Of a stretch of DNA of 64,000 bases, positions 47,299 through 56,479 are shown one piece after another. The position numbers and the translations under genes were made by a program. The first letter of the stretch is position 1. Each line of letters starts with the position of its first letter. This DNA comes from Cryobacterium sp. HLT2-28 (lineage in GTDB: Bacteria; Actinomycetota; Actinomycetes; Actinomycetales; Microbacteriaceae). The stretch is from NCBI RefSeq assembly GCF_004402495.1, contig NZ_SOFH01000007.1, positions 33,365-97,364 on the forward strand, written 5' to 3'. The notes beneath the pieces were generated by a model, which saw only the letters and a program-made list of their open reading frames with translations, ran no database searches and was not told where the DNA came from.

Positions 47299-47382
47299 CG
47301 CGTAGCGCGTGCCGCCTCGCGGCGCTGCGCGCGGGGACTCGCGGCGCGGGGACTCGCGGCGCTCGCGCCGCGGCGCACCTCC

Positions 47383-47450
47383 GGGATGGAGTTTTTCGCG
47401 GAACGCGGTGTGTCCTGCCCGCACAGACGGCGTGTCGCGATTTTCTCCGG
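47383..47450. repeat. Degenerate palindrome after mqo
   Basis: Left arm GATGGAGTTTTTCGCGGAAC and right arm GGCGTGTCGCGATTTTCTCC, a degraded copy of the family seen at 34810, 35946, 39851 and 48861. It starts 85 bp after the mqo stop. Confidence 0.65.
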
Positions 47451-47494
47451 GCGGGCGGGCGGGCGGTCGGGCGCGGCATCCGCTTGCTTAATGC

Positions 47495-47510
47495 TCGAAC
47501 GTGTGTTCGA
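47495..47510 (+). promoter_or_regulatory. LexA operator (SOS box)
   Basis: TCGAACgtgtGTTCGA is a perfect 16-bp palindrome matching the actinobacterial/Gram-positive LexA consensus CGAACN4GTTCG. It lies between a -35 TTGCTT (47484-47489) and the start codon at 47519, overlapping the -10 region, an ideal repressor position. Confidence 0.8.
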
Positions 47511-47518
47511 ATATCTGC

Positions 47519-48823
47519 ATGAGGTGGAGCGCGCAGGAACTGAGCACGGAGCAGACGGGCGCGCTGCCCGGTCTGGCCCGGCTGAACAACCTCGTGCGCA
47601 GTGTGCGCACGCCCGAATTCGCCGGCATCACCTTCCATGAGGTGCTCGCCAAGTCCGCGCTCAACCGGGTGCCCGGCCAGAGCGCGATGCCGTTCGGCTG
47701 GACCATCAACCCCTACCGGGGCTGCTCTCACGCGTGCTCTTACTGCTTTGCTCGCCCGACGCACACGTACCTCGAGCTCGACGCCGGCAAAGACTTCGAC
47801 AACGAGATCATCGTGAAGGTCAACGTGGCCGAGGTGCTGCGCAAGGAGCTCGCGAAGCCGAGCTGGGGCCGGCATCCGGTGGCCCTGGGCACGAACACCG
47901 ACCCGTACCAGCGGGCGGAGGGCCGCTACCGGCTGATGCCCGGGATCATCGCCGCCCTCGCTCAATCCGGAACGCCGTTGTCCATCCTCACCAAGGGCAC
48001 GCTGCTGCGCCGTGATCTCGACCTGCTCGTCGAGGCCAGCGGCGTCGTCCCCGTCGACCTGGCGATGTCGATCGCCATCTACGACGACGAACTGCAGCAG
48101 TCGGTGGAGCCCGGCACCCCGTCCACCGCCGCCCGCCTCGCCACGGTGACCGCGGTGCGCGAGCGCGGGCTCGACTGCTCGGTGTTCATGATGCCGATCC
48201 TGCCGTTCCTCACCGACACGAAGGCGCACCTTGACGCCGCGCTGCGCCAGGCGAAGGCGGCCGGCGCGTCGAACATCATGTACACCGCGCTGCACCTGCG
48301 CCCCGGGGTCAAGGACTGGTACCTGCAGTGGCTGGCCCGCGACCACCCCGAGTTGATGTCGCGCTACCAGGAGCTGTACGCGACGGGCGCGTACGCCCGG
48401 AAGGAGTACCGGATCTGGCTGGCGGCGCGGATCAAACCGCTGATCCGCGCGCATGGCCTCGAGCGCGGCCGGGAAGACCCCGCGACCGGCGGAGTGCGCT
48501 CGAGTGCGCTCGGCCGCCCGCAGCAGGGCAATCCCGACGCCGCGGCATCCCGGCCCGGCGACGGCCAGGACCCGTTTTCCCGCTTCGCCACCGACCGAAG
48601 CGCCGTCGCCTTCCCCGCCGACGACCGCGACCGCACCGACGACCGCGGCCGAAGCGCCGTAGCCTTCCCCGCCGACGACCGCGAGCGCACCGGCCGCTCC
48701 GCCTCGGAGGGCCTCGCCCTCGGTCCGGCGGATGCCGCGGTGCGCCCCGCCGCCTACGCGCGCACCCGGAGGTCCCTGATCGAAGAGGAACTCCCGCCGG
48801 AGCTCGCGCCGACCCTCTTCTGA
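47519..48823 (+). CDS. Rv2578c-family radical SAM protein
   Basis: Radical S-adenosylmethionine enzyme of unknown substrate. The 434-aa protein has the iron-sulfur motif CSHACSYC (Cys 69, 73, 76) after INPYRG. A TIM-barrel-like core follows (VALGTNTDPYQRAEGRYRLM, FMMPILPFLTD) as in the SPL/Rv2578c group, which includes relatives of spore photoproduct lyase. The last ~100 residues are a low-complexity linker with a repeated RSAVAFPADDR unit and a short conserved-looking end. The ATG at 47519 is preferred because the SOS box and promoter lie immediately upstream. DNA-damage control suggests a repair-related role; that is inference. Confidence 0.88.
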   Translation: MRWSAQELSTEQTGALPGLARLNNLVRSVRTPEFAGITFHEVLAKSALNRVPGQSAMPFGWTINPYRGCSHACSYCFARPTHTYLELDAGKDFDNEIIVKVNVAEVLRKELAKPSWGRHPVALGTNTDPYQRAEGRYRLMPGIIAALAQSGTPLSILTKGTLLRRDLDLLVEASGVVPVDLAMSIAIYDDELQQSVEPGTPSTAARLATVTAVRERGLDCSVFMMPILPFLTDTKAHLDAALRQAKAAGASNIMYTALHLRPGVKDWYLQWLARDHPELMSRYQELYATGAYARKEYRIWLAARIKPLIRAHGLERGREDPATGGVRSSALGRPQQGNPDAAASRPGDGQDPFSRFATDRSAVAFPADDRDRTDDRGRSAVAFPADDRERTGRSASEGLALGPADAAVRPAAYARTRRSLIEEELPPELAPTLF

Positions 48824-48860
48824 CGCGCAGGTTCTCGGCTCGCCCGCGCGCGTGCACGCA

Positions 48861-48939
48861 CGTTGGGTCGGAGAAATTGGCAACACGCCGTGTTCGAGGC
48901 TGCGACACCACGCACGTCGCGAAAAACTCCATCCCAACG
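48861..48939. repeat. Palindrome after the radical SAM gene
   Basis: Outer arms CGTTGGG (48861-48867) and CCCAACG (48933-48939). Inner sequences GGAGAAATTGGCAACACGCCG-like on the left and CACGTCGCGAAAAACTCC on the right place it in the same family as 39851-39933. It begins 38 bp after the stop. Confidence 0.65.
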
Positions 48940-49062
48940 ATCACACCGCCGGCGCGGCCGGCGCGGCCGGCGCCGGCGCGGTCCCACCCGGCCTGACCGG
49001 CGAATTCCTCCGCCGCGCTCACCGCCGGAGTGGGATACTCAACCAAGGCAGAGGAGGCCCCG

Positions 49063-50672
49063 ATGACGCTGGGATTGCCCGACCATCTGGTCGAACCGAT
49101 TCTCAGCCGTGCCCTCGCGCGCGCATCGCACCGGTTCGCACTCACCTGCCTCACCGGCGCCCTGCTCTCGGCGCTGGCCCTGAGCCTCGCCTACGAGTCC
49201 GGTGCGCTCTGGGTTGCCGTGCTTGCGGTCCTGGCCATGGCGGTGCTCCTCGTCGTCCTCAGCCTGCGCCACACCGTGCCGCTCACCATCGCCTACCTCC
49301 TGGTCGGCACAGGCGGCACCTACCTCTACACGACGGCCGTGCTCGGGCTGCCCGACGTCTTCCCGGCGTCGAACATATTCCTCGTCGCGCTGCCGAAACT
49401 GGCGCTGATCATGGTCGGCGGAGCCGGGGCCGGCGCGCTCACCGGAGTGCTCTGGAGCACGGCCGGTTTCGTGCTGGCCGAGACCGTCACCGTTGTCGCC
49501 GCGGCGGAGGCCGGGGTGGCCTACCTGCCCGATGGGTTCACCGTCTCCGCCTACCTGTTCCTCGTCGCCGTGCTCGTGCTCGCCGGTTCCGCCCGTCGCT
49601 CGCACCGTGCCGCCCAGTCCGCGATCCACCGGGCTGTGCAGGCCGATCAGTCCCGGCTCCTCCGCCAGGACCTCGACCGGCGCGCCCTTGACCTCAACCA
49701 GGACACCACCCTCAACGAGCTGATCGCCCTCTCCCGGGCCCACGTCGGCCCGCTCAGTGAGAACCTGGCCGGCAGCATCCGCGCGGCCTTGCACCGGCTG
49801 CGCGGCACCGACTGGCTGACCGACGCCGACGCCCACAGCGTCTCGCATCCTCCGGGGTCGGATGCTGGCTCGCCAGCGAGGTCTACCGGGCGATCGAGCG
49901 GTGCCGCGATCGCGGACTCGTGGTCGACGTCACGGGTGACCGGTCGGCCCTCGGTCGCCTCGAGCCCGGCGTCGACCATGAGCTCGGACTGGCTGTGCAG
50001 CAGTGCCTGATCAACGTCATCCTGCACGCGGGGATCGTGTCGGCCGAGGTTGACATCGGCGCCGACGACGGCACCGTTTCGGTGATGGTGATGGATGCCG
50101 GCCGCGGCTTCACCGAGTCGGAGACCGGTGCCGACCGGCTCGGTCTCCGCCAGGCGGTTCGTCGCCGGATCGAGCGGCTCGGAGGTTCGGTGACGGTCCT
50201 GACCCGTCCCGACGCGGGCACGTCGGTGCTGCTCAGCGTGCCCGCGTCGACCGAATCCGCCTCGGTGACCGGACCTGCCTCGGTGACCAACCCTGCCTCG
50301 GTGACCGGACCTGCCTCGGTGACCAACCCTGCCTCGGTGACCGGACCTGCCTCGGTGACCAACCCTGCCTCGGTGACCGGACCTGCCTCGGTGACCAACC
50401 CCGCCTCGGTGACCGGACCTGCCTCGGTGACCAACCCCGCGGCGGTGACCGGACCTGCCTCGGTGACCAACCCCGCGGCGGTGACCGGACCTGCCTCGGT
50501 GACCAACCCCGCGGCGGTGACCGGACCTGCCTCGGTGACCAACCCTGCCTCGGTGACCGGACCTGCCGCGGCGACCGAACCTGCCTCGGTGACCGAGCCT
50601 GTCGAGACGCCTGCCGAACCGGCGGAGCCACCAGCCGCTCCAGCGATCGCTGACGGGCAGGCGCCGCGTTGA
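49063..50672 (+). pseudogene. Membrane kinase-like ATP-binding protein, frameshifted
   Basis: The first part (49063 to about 49840) encodes six membrane segments and a helical linker (DTTLNELIALSRAHVGPLSE, then LHRLRGTDWLTDADAH). The reading frame then changes by one base. The continuation in the other frame (LASSGVGCWLASEVYRAIER onward) encodes a HATPase domain: LGLAVQQCLINVILHAG (N box), VMDAGRGFTE, DRLGLRQAV and DAGTSVLLSVP. A single-base deletion near 49838-49850 would explain it; sequencing error is an alternative. No HDxxx phosphoacceptor box is seen. After the ATPase domain come nineteen 6-residue ASVT[GN]P-type repeats. The ATG at 49063 has a GAGGAGG site. The next gene's TTG overlaps its stop, so the two form a coupled pair. 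Confidence 0.7.
50259..50600 (+). repeat. Nineteen 18-bp coding repeats
   Basis: GCCTCGGTGACCGGACCT and its variant ending AACCCT alternate for 342 bp, exactly 19 units of 18 bp. They encode A-S/A-V/A-T-G/N/E-P hexapeptides at the C-terminus of the kinase-like protein. Units are nearly identical at the DNA level, indicating recent slippage expansion. Confidence 0.9.
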
Positions 50673-52162
50673 CCTCCACGCCGCGCACCCAGCAGGAGCC
50701 TCGCACCCCACGAAGGTTCCTCACCCAGCAGCGCCTCGACCCGCTCGGCGCCCTCGCCGCCTGGCCACTCGCGCCCGTCGTCGCGCTGATCGTCGTCGCG
50801 TACACGGCCACCACCACGGTGCTTCAGGCCGGGCAGATCCAGCATCCGCTGCTCTCCGTGCTCGCGATCGTGGCATCCGTCGCCGCGGCCGGCACCCTCG
50901 TGGCCGCGAGCCGGCCAGACCACGCGCCCTTCGACCGGCCGCTGCACCTCGTCATGGTTGGACTCGCCGTCTCGGCGCACCTGCTCGACGAGGCCGCCCG
51001 ATGGGGCCGCAACACGCTGATCCAGGACGACTTCGGCCCGCTCTGCATCGGACTTCTCCTGCTCGCGCTCGCGCCCTACCGGCCGTGGCGGGAGATCGCA
51101 CTTTCCGGGGCGGTCGCGGCCGCGATCGTCGCGGCGGTCACCGTGCCCCAGGCGCCGTCCCTCAGCATCGCGGTGCCCGCGGTGATCTACGCGATCGTCG
51201 CGGTCAGCCAGGTGCTGGCACCCGCGCTCGCCGGTGCCGCGTACTCGCGCCGGATTGTGCGGTTGCTGCTGACCTGGCAGACGGATGCCCGGCGCGCCAT
51301 CGCGGCGCGCGCCGAGGAGAGCCGAGGCCAGGTCGTCCGCACCGTCGTCGAACAGCAGGGGGCGAGCCTCGGAGCGGGCGTGTTCCCGCTGCTGACCGGC
51401 GTGCTCGACCACGGAGAGGTCACCAGGGCCGACATCGCCCGGGCCGGCGAGCTGGCCGGCGCCCTGCGCAGGGAGCTCGTGCGCGACATCGACAAGACCT
51501 GGCTGGACGCGGTGGTCGACCGCGAACGCGCCGGCCTGCTCGAGCGCGGCGCCACCGCGCTGCTCGTCGTGGCCGACCCGGAGCACCGGGCCACGGCGTT
51601 CACCGCTGACCAGCGCGCGGCGATCGCGGCGCTGATCGGGGCGCTCTGCGCGGTCAGCGGATTCGACCCGTGCAGCCTGGTCGTGCAGGTTGCCGACGGC
51701 ACGGATGCCCGCCGCCGCCCGCTCCTGGACCGCTTCGGCGAACTGACGGCCGGCGTCGGCACCGCACTGGACAAGCCCGGCCGCACGCCCCGCAGCCTCA
51801 CCGTCGCCACGGAACCGACGGCGACGGGCACGGGGTCCCTGGCCACGGCCACGGCCACGGCCGCGGCGACGACCACGGACTCTGTCGCCACGACCACCGG
51901 TGCGATCACAACCGCGACGGGTTCGATCGGCACGGTCCCCGGGCCCGCCGCCCTGCCACTACGGGTCGCCACCGTCACGATCCAGGTCGGCATCGACCTG
52001 TCGGAGCGGAGGCTGCGCCGGGTGCTCCGCCCCTACCTCGGCGTGCTCCGGGTGGTCTTCGGCCGGGTGCGGGTGTCGATGCGCCGGCCGCTGCTCATGC
52101 TCGAGTTCGACGACGAGCGCGGGCCGACGAGCATCCGCCGCGGCCTCGGCACGGCCCGGTGA
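50669..52162 (+). CDS. Membrane protein coupled to the kinase-like gene
   Basis: Unknown function. The 497-aa product has six to seven membrane segments (residues ~30-190) and an arginine-rich helical stretch (RRAIAARAEESRGQVVRTVV). A soluble domain follows without ATP-binding motifs (RGATALLVVADPEHRATAF, CSLVVQVADG). Then comes a Thr/Ala-rich linker (TATATAAATTTDSVATTT) and a short final domain. The layout (membrane region, helical dimer-like stretch, inactive C-terminal domain) parallels the second half of the 814-aa kinase at 53885-56329. It starts with TTG overlapping the preceding stop. It may be a non-catalytic partner of the upstream kinase-like protein. Confidence 0.7.
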   Translation: MTSTPRTQQEPRTPRRFLTQQRLDPLGALAAWPLAPVVALIVVAYTATTTVLQAGQIQHPLLSVLAIVASVAAAGTLVAASRPDHAPFDRPLHLVMVGLAVSAHLLDEAARWGRNTLIQDDFGPLCIGLLLLALAPYRPWREIALSGAVAAAIVAAVTVPQAPSLSIAVPAVIYAIVAVSQVLAPALAGAAYSRRIVRLLLTWQTDARRAIAARAEESRGQVVRTVVEQQGASLGAGVFPLLTGVLDHGEVTRADIARAGELAGALRRELVRDIDKTWLDAVVDRERAGLLERGATALLVVADPEHRATAFTADQRAAIAALIGALCAVSGFDPCSLVVQVADGTDARRRPLLDRFGELTAGVGTALDKPGRTPRSLTVATEPTATGTGSLATATATAAATTTDSVATTTGAITTATGSIGTVPGPAALPLRVATVTIQVGIDLSERRLRRVLRPYLGVLRVVFGRVRVSMRRPLLMLEFDDERGPTSIRRGLGTAR

Positions 52163-52306
52163 CCCGTCGTGCGGGCGCGGGGCAAGTACGCTGAGTGAGG
52201 CCTGACGCCGGGTATCCGTTCCACTCAGCAAGCAGGAGCGGTGCAGCGGCGGCGCAGGAAACGGAGATGAGCGGCACACAGCGGCCGAGGGGCGGGGTTC
52301 GTAGCA

Positions 52307-52933
52307 GTGGCAAAACTGTACTTCCGATACGGGGCGATGAACAGCGGCAAGAGCACCTCCATGCTCCAGGCCGCCTACAACTATGAGGAGCGCGGGCACA
52401 AGGTGCTGCTGGCCAAGCCGTCGGTCGACACCAAGGGCGACCGCGGCATCCTCTCGCGGCTCGGCGTCACCCGCGGTGTCGACTTCCTGCTCACCCCCGC
52501 GGCGGATGCCTTCACCCTCTTCGCCGAGCACCGCGCCCGGGTGCTCGCCGACTCCGGCCTCGACGTCAGCTGCCTGCTCGTCGACGAGGCCCAGTTCCTG
52601 ACCGAGCCGCAGGTCGACGACCTGCTCCGGATCGCTATCCTCGAGAACATCCCGGTGCTGGCCTACGGGATCCGCACCGATTTCCAGACCGTGGCGTTCC
52701 CGGGCAGCCGCCGGCTGCTCGAGGTGGCGCACAGCCTCGAGGAACTGAAGACGATCTGCCGCTGCGGGCGCAAGGCCGTGTTCAATGGGCGCAAGATCGA
52801 CGGCGTCTTCGTCTTCGACGGCGACCAGGTGGCCATCGACGGCACCGAAGTGACCTACGAGTCGCTCTGCGGCTCCTGCTACCTCGAAGAGAGCGGCGGC
52901 GTGCTCAACAACCGCAGCCGCGGCACCGCCTGA
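52307..52933 (+). CDS. tdk: Thymidine kinase
   Basis: Salvage enzyme that phosphorylates thymidine. The 208-aa protein has the P-loop YGAMNSGKST, the DEAQF motif in CLLVDEAQFL, and the zinc-binding cysteine pairs TICRCGRKA and LCGSCY. These mark the TK1-like (bacterial Tdk) class. It starts with GTG at 52307. It interrupts the signalling genes on either side. A hairpin at 53013-53065 probably ends its transcript. Confidence 0.95.
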   Translation: MAKLYFRYGAMNSGKSTSMLQAAYNYEERGHKVLLAKPSVDTKGDRGILSRLGVTRGVDFLLTPAADAFTLFAEHRARVLADSGLDVSCLLVDEAQFLTEPQVDDLLRIAILENIPVLAYGIRTDFQTVAFPGSRRLLEVAHSLEELKTICRCGRKAVFNGRKIDGVFVFDGDQVAIDGTEVTYESLCGSCYLEESGGVLNNRSRGTA

Positions 52934-53012
52934 CCCGACGCACGGCAACGTCGGCGGCAGCGATGTCGCCGGCAGCCGGGCGTGGCGTGCGGTGCGCCCG
53001 AAAATTGGAGAA

Positions 53013-53065
53013 GGGGCGCTCAGACGATCCGGTCACGCAGTGTGCAGTCGTATCGCGAGCGCCCC
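53013..53065 (+). terminator. Hairpin after tdk
   Basis: GGGGCGCTC (53013-53021) pairs with GAGCGCCCC (53057-53065) across a long loop. No U-tract. The 301-bp gap 52934-53234 otherwise holds only the leader of the response-regulator gene, whose GAAGGAA site precedes the ATG at 53235. Confidence 0.5.
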
Positions 53066-53234
53066 ACCAACCCCCCGGTGGTTTCCCCCGACTTACACCA
53101 TAAGTGGGTGAAAACGGCCTGAAAAGCCGTCAGTTGTCAGGGCACCAGTACGGGGGTCAAAGCTGTCCGTATGCCCGCGGGCATGGCACACTCGTTCAGG
53201 CAGGTCCAGAAAAACCCCAGACGAAGGAACGAAT

Positions 53235-53888
53235 ATGGCTCGCTTTCGAGTCGCCCTCATCGATGACCACGAGATCGTGGCGCGCGGCTTCGCCGACCTG
53301 TTCTCCACCATCCCCGAGATCCACGTGGTGGCCACGGTGGCCACCGTCCCCGAGCTGTTGGCCTCACCGGCCCAGGCAGAGGGCATTGACCTGGTCATCC
53401 TCGACCTTCGCCTGTCCGACGGCTCCACCGTCACCGACAACGTCGACCGGCTCCGGGCGACGGATGCCGCAGTGCTCGCCTTCACCGCCGGCGACGACGC
53501 CCTGCTGATGCGGGCGGCCGCCCGCGGCGGAGTGCTCGGCGTGGTGCGCAAGTCCGAACCCACAGCCGTGCTGCTCGACGTGGTGCGCCGGGCGGCGGCG
53601 GGGGAGACGATCGCGTCCACGGAGTGGGCCGCCGCCCTCGACGGCGATCCTGACCTGGCCGACGCGGCGCTGAGCCCCCGCGAACGCGAGGTGCTCTCGC
53701 TCTACGCCGCCGGGGCGAAGGCGCCGCTGGTGGCGTCGCAGACCGGGCTGTCCGAACTCACGGTGATCGACTACATCCGTCGCGTCCGGTCGAAGTACGA
53801 GCGGGTGGGTCGCCCCGCCAACACGAAGATCGACCTGTACAAACGGGCGCTGGAAGACGGCATCCTGCCGATTCCCGGGCAGCCGTGA
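53235..53888 (+). CDS. LuxR/NarL-type response regulator
   Basis: Transcription factor of a two-component system. The 217-aa protein has a receiver domain (RVALIDDHEIVARG, phosphoacceptor Asp57 in VILDLRLSDGS, RKSEP near its end). The C-terminal LuxR helix-turn-helix contains LSPREREVLSLYAAGAKAPL and TVIDYIRRVRSKYERVGRP. Its stop overlaps the GTG of the 814-aa kinase (GTGA), so the pair is co-translated. It may also serve the kinase-like pair at 49063-52162, which lacks its own regulator (inference). Confidence 0.9.
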   Translation: MARFRVALIDDHEIVARGFADLFSTIPEIHVVATVATVPELLASPAQAEGIDLVILDLRLSDGSTVTDNVDRLRATDAAVLAFTAGDDALLMRAAARGGVLGVVRKSEPTAVLLDVVRRAAAGETIASTEWAAALDGDPDLADAALSPREREVLSLYAAGAKAPLVASQTGLSELTVIDYIRRVRSKYERVGRPANTKIDLYKRALEDGILPIPGQP

Positions 53889-56329
53889 CCGTAGGGAACG
53901 TCGCGGGGCCGCCGAAACCCGGCCGACAGTCGAGCACGGCCCGACCGTCCAGGCGGGCACGAGTGCCGAGGCCCGGCCGCGTCACCGGGCACACGGCCAC
54001 CGAACGCCAGTTCCGCGTGCTCTGCACCGCGACCGGGCCCACCGGCTTCGTCTTCGGACTGCTCTGCCTCGACACTTTCCGGGCGCAGGCGTGGCCGCCG
54101 GCCCCGCGCGCCGCGCTGGCCGCGTGGCTGCTGGTCTTCGGCATCCCCGTGCTGCTCGGAATCTTCGCCACCTGGGCGCCGTTGCGCCTGCTTCGCGCAC
54201 TCGCCCTGGCCGAGGGGGTCGTTTTCCTGGCGATCCTCGGCTTCTGGCTGGTCGTGCGGGCCGAACCGCTCCCGGCCGGTGCCGACATCCCCTGGGTCAT
54301 CTCCCTCACCGGCATCCCGGCCGTCGCCGTCGCCGCGGCCACCCGGGACCGCATCGGCTGGGCCTACACCGTCCTCGTCTGCACGCTGAGTGGAATCCTC
54401 CGCTCCGCGACCTCGACCGACCCGCATCCGGTGCTCGTCGGCGTCGAGGATTCGCTCTACGCTCTGCTCGTGATCAGCGTGTTCGTCGGCCTGACCATCA
54501 TGTCCAGGCGCGGTGCCGCCCGGGTCGACGACAGTGCGCGGATCACCCGCGCAGCCGTGGCCGGCCGGGCTGCCCGGGTCGCCCGCAAGCGGGAGCGGCT
54601 CACCATCGATGCCCTTGTTCACGACAGCGTCATCTCGACCCTGCTGATGGCCGGACGCGGCGGCATCCCCACGGAGAGGCTGTCCCGCCACGCGGCCTCG
54701 ACCCTGGATCGCCTCGACGCCCTCCGGATGCCCCGGTCGAACCGGTCACAGCCCGGCTCCGAGGTTTCCGACCGCCTGGAACAGCTCGCGGCCGAGCTGG
54801 CTCCGGATGCGATCGTGCAGGCCGACCTGGACGAGAACCTGGCCGTGCCGGCCGTGGCGGTCACCGCCCTGCTCGGTGCCGTCGGGGAGGCCCTGCGCAA
54901 CTCGGTCGCGGCGGCCGCCCTCGGCGCCCACCATCGGGTGGTGCGCACGGTCAGCGTGAGGGGGTACCACGGCGGCATCCGGGTGGTTGTGCTCGACGAC
55001 GGGGTGGGCTTCGATCCAGCCCTCGTTCCCAGCGAACGGCTTGGGATCGCGCAGAGCATCATCGGCCGGATGGAACGACTGTCGGGCGGCGCGGCGCGGG
55101 TGCGGTCCCGCCCCGGCGCCGGCACCGAGGTAGAAGTGTCGTGGACGCCCGAACCGCGCCGGCCCGCCGCGATCGCCTCCGACGGCGCCGCGGCCGTTCA
55201 GCGCCCGGCATCAGGCGCCGGTCCCCTGGAGGCCGCCGAGCACCCCGAGCCCGCGCCGGCTGTGGCCATGACGACCCCGGATGCTCAGCCGGCGCCGCCG
55301 TTATCCGACGCCGCGACCATCGAGATCGAGGCCCCGCGCACCGTGGTGCGGCTGCCGCGCCCGTTGTCCCTCGGCATCCTGGCCATGTTCATCGGTGTGC
55401 ACGCGCTGCTCGCCTTCGGTGACTACGAACCGCTCTTCGGGCTGCCCTGGGAAATCGCCGGCTTCGTCGCGGTGGCCGCGGCGGCCATCCTGATCGCCCG
55501 GGCGGCGGGGGTCGATCAGCTGTCCAGCACGGCGAGCATTGGCGTGCTGGTGCTCAGCGCCGCGGCGACAGCGCTCGTGTCCTACCCGATGACGGCCGTG
55601 CAGGACACGCCGTTCGGGCACTGGTACCTCGGGGCCGTCACCCTGCTTCTGGTCGTGCTCGCCGTGCGGGGCCGCGAAGGGTACGCCTGGACCGGGTACC
55701 TGATCATGTCCGCGATCACGATCGCCTGGGCGCTCAGCAACGGCCTCACTGTCGTCGACGGCGTGCTCCTCGTCGTGCGCCACGCCGGCACGCTGCTCGC
55801 CGGCACCCTCTTCGCCGTGGGGCTCAAGCGGTCCGCGCTCACCCTGGCTGTGCTCAACCGTGCGCGAGCCCTGAGCGCCGCCGCGGCCGCCACCGCAGTC
55901 GCGGCCATCGAAGAGCGCGAATCCCAGCTGGCGCAGGTGAATGTGCTCTGCCGGCCCACGCTCGAGCGTCTCGCGCGGTCCGACGACATCTGCCCGGAAA
56001 TGCGGGCGGAGTGCCTGCTGGTGGAGGCCACCCTGCGCGACGCGATGCGTGCCCGCGCCCTGTTCGTGGAGCCGCTGGTCACCGCCACCCGGGCCGCGCG
56101 ACTGCGCGGGGTCGAGGTGACGCTGCTCGACGACAGCGGTGACCACCCGCCTGTCGAAGCAGCCCGGGTCGCCGCGGCCGTCGCCGACCAGCTGGACTCC
56201 CTCTACTCCGGCCGCCTGACCGCCCGGGTGCTGCCCGCCGCCCGGGCCACCATCGCCTCGATCGTCATCGAATCCGAAGACAACCGGATGCTCGTGGTCA
56301 CCCCCGACGGACTGCTCCGCGACGCCTAG
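53885..56329 (+). CDS. Large two-part membrane sensor kinase
   Basis: Sensor partner of the adjacent regulator. The 814-aa protein has two halves. Residues ~40-430: about six membrane segments, then an H-box-like DALVHDSVISTLLMAGRGG (probable phospho-His), and a full HATPase domain (GEALRNSV, LDDGVGFDPALV, RLGIAQSI, GAGTEVEVSW). Residues ~430-490 are a Pro/Ala-rich linker. Residues ~490-660 form a second membrane region. The rest is a helical stretch (AAIEERESQLAQVNVLCRPT) and a domain without ATP motifs (GVEVTLLDDSGDHPPVEAAR). This second half has the same layout as the separate protein at 50669-52162, so the gene looks like a fusion of such a pair. Confidence 0.85.
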   Translation: MTVGNVAGPPKPGRQSSTARPSRRARVPRPGRVTGHTATERQFRVLCTATGPTGFVFGLLCLDTFRAQAWPPAPRAALAAWLLVFGIPVLLGIFATWAPLRLLRALALAEGVVFLAILGFWLVVRAEPLPAGADIPWVISLTGIPAVAVAAATRDRIGWAYTVLVCTLSGILRSATSTDPHPVLVGVEDSLYALLVISVFVGLTIMSRRGAARVDDSARITRAAVAGRAARVARKRERLTIDALVHDSVISTLLMAGRGGIPTERLSRHAASTLDRLDALRMPRSNRSQPGSEVSDRLEQLAAELAPDAIVQADLDENLAVPAVAVTALLGAVGEALRNSVAAAALGAHHRVVRTVSVRGYHGGIRVVVLDDGVGFDPALVPSERLGIAQSIIGRMERLSGGAARVRSRPGAGTEVEVSWTPEPRRPAAIASDGAAAVQRPASGAGPLEAAEHPEPAPAVAMTTPDAQPAPPLSDAATIEIEAPRTVVRLPRPLSLGILAMFIGVHALLAFGDYEPLFGLPWEIAGFVAVAAAAILIARAAGVDQLSSTASIGVLVLSAAATALVSYPMTAVQDTPFGHWYLGAVTLLLVVLAVRGREGYAWTGYLIMSAITIAWALSNGLTVVDGVLLVVRHAGTLLAGTLFAVGLKRSALTLAVLNRARALSAAAAATAVAAIEERESQLAQVNVLCRPTLERLARSDDICPEMRAECLLVEATLRDAMRARALFVEPLVTATRAARLRGVEVTLLDDSGDHPPVEAARVAAAVADQLDSLYSGRLTARVLPAARATIASIVIESEDNRMLVVTPDGLLRDA

Positions 56330-56350
56330 CCCCTCCGCCTCCCCGCCCGC

Positions 56351-56400
56351 GGTGGTCGAGCCTGTCGAGACCGGGCCCGGTGATCGAGCGTGTCGAGACC
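56351..56400 (+). repeat. Two dispersed GGTGGTCGAGC-type elements
   Basis: 22-bp copies at 56351-56372 and 56379-56400, differing at two or three positions, just after the kinase stop. Same word as at 8898-8919 and 56834-56953. Confidence 0.75.
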
Positions 56401-56479
56401 GCGCCCGGCCCCGCTGCGACAAATGAGCCTCCAACTGGGGGATTCCCGCTTCTTATGCCGGTGAGATCGCATCCGTGCA

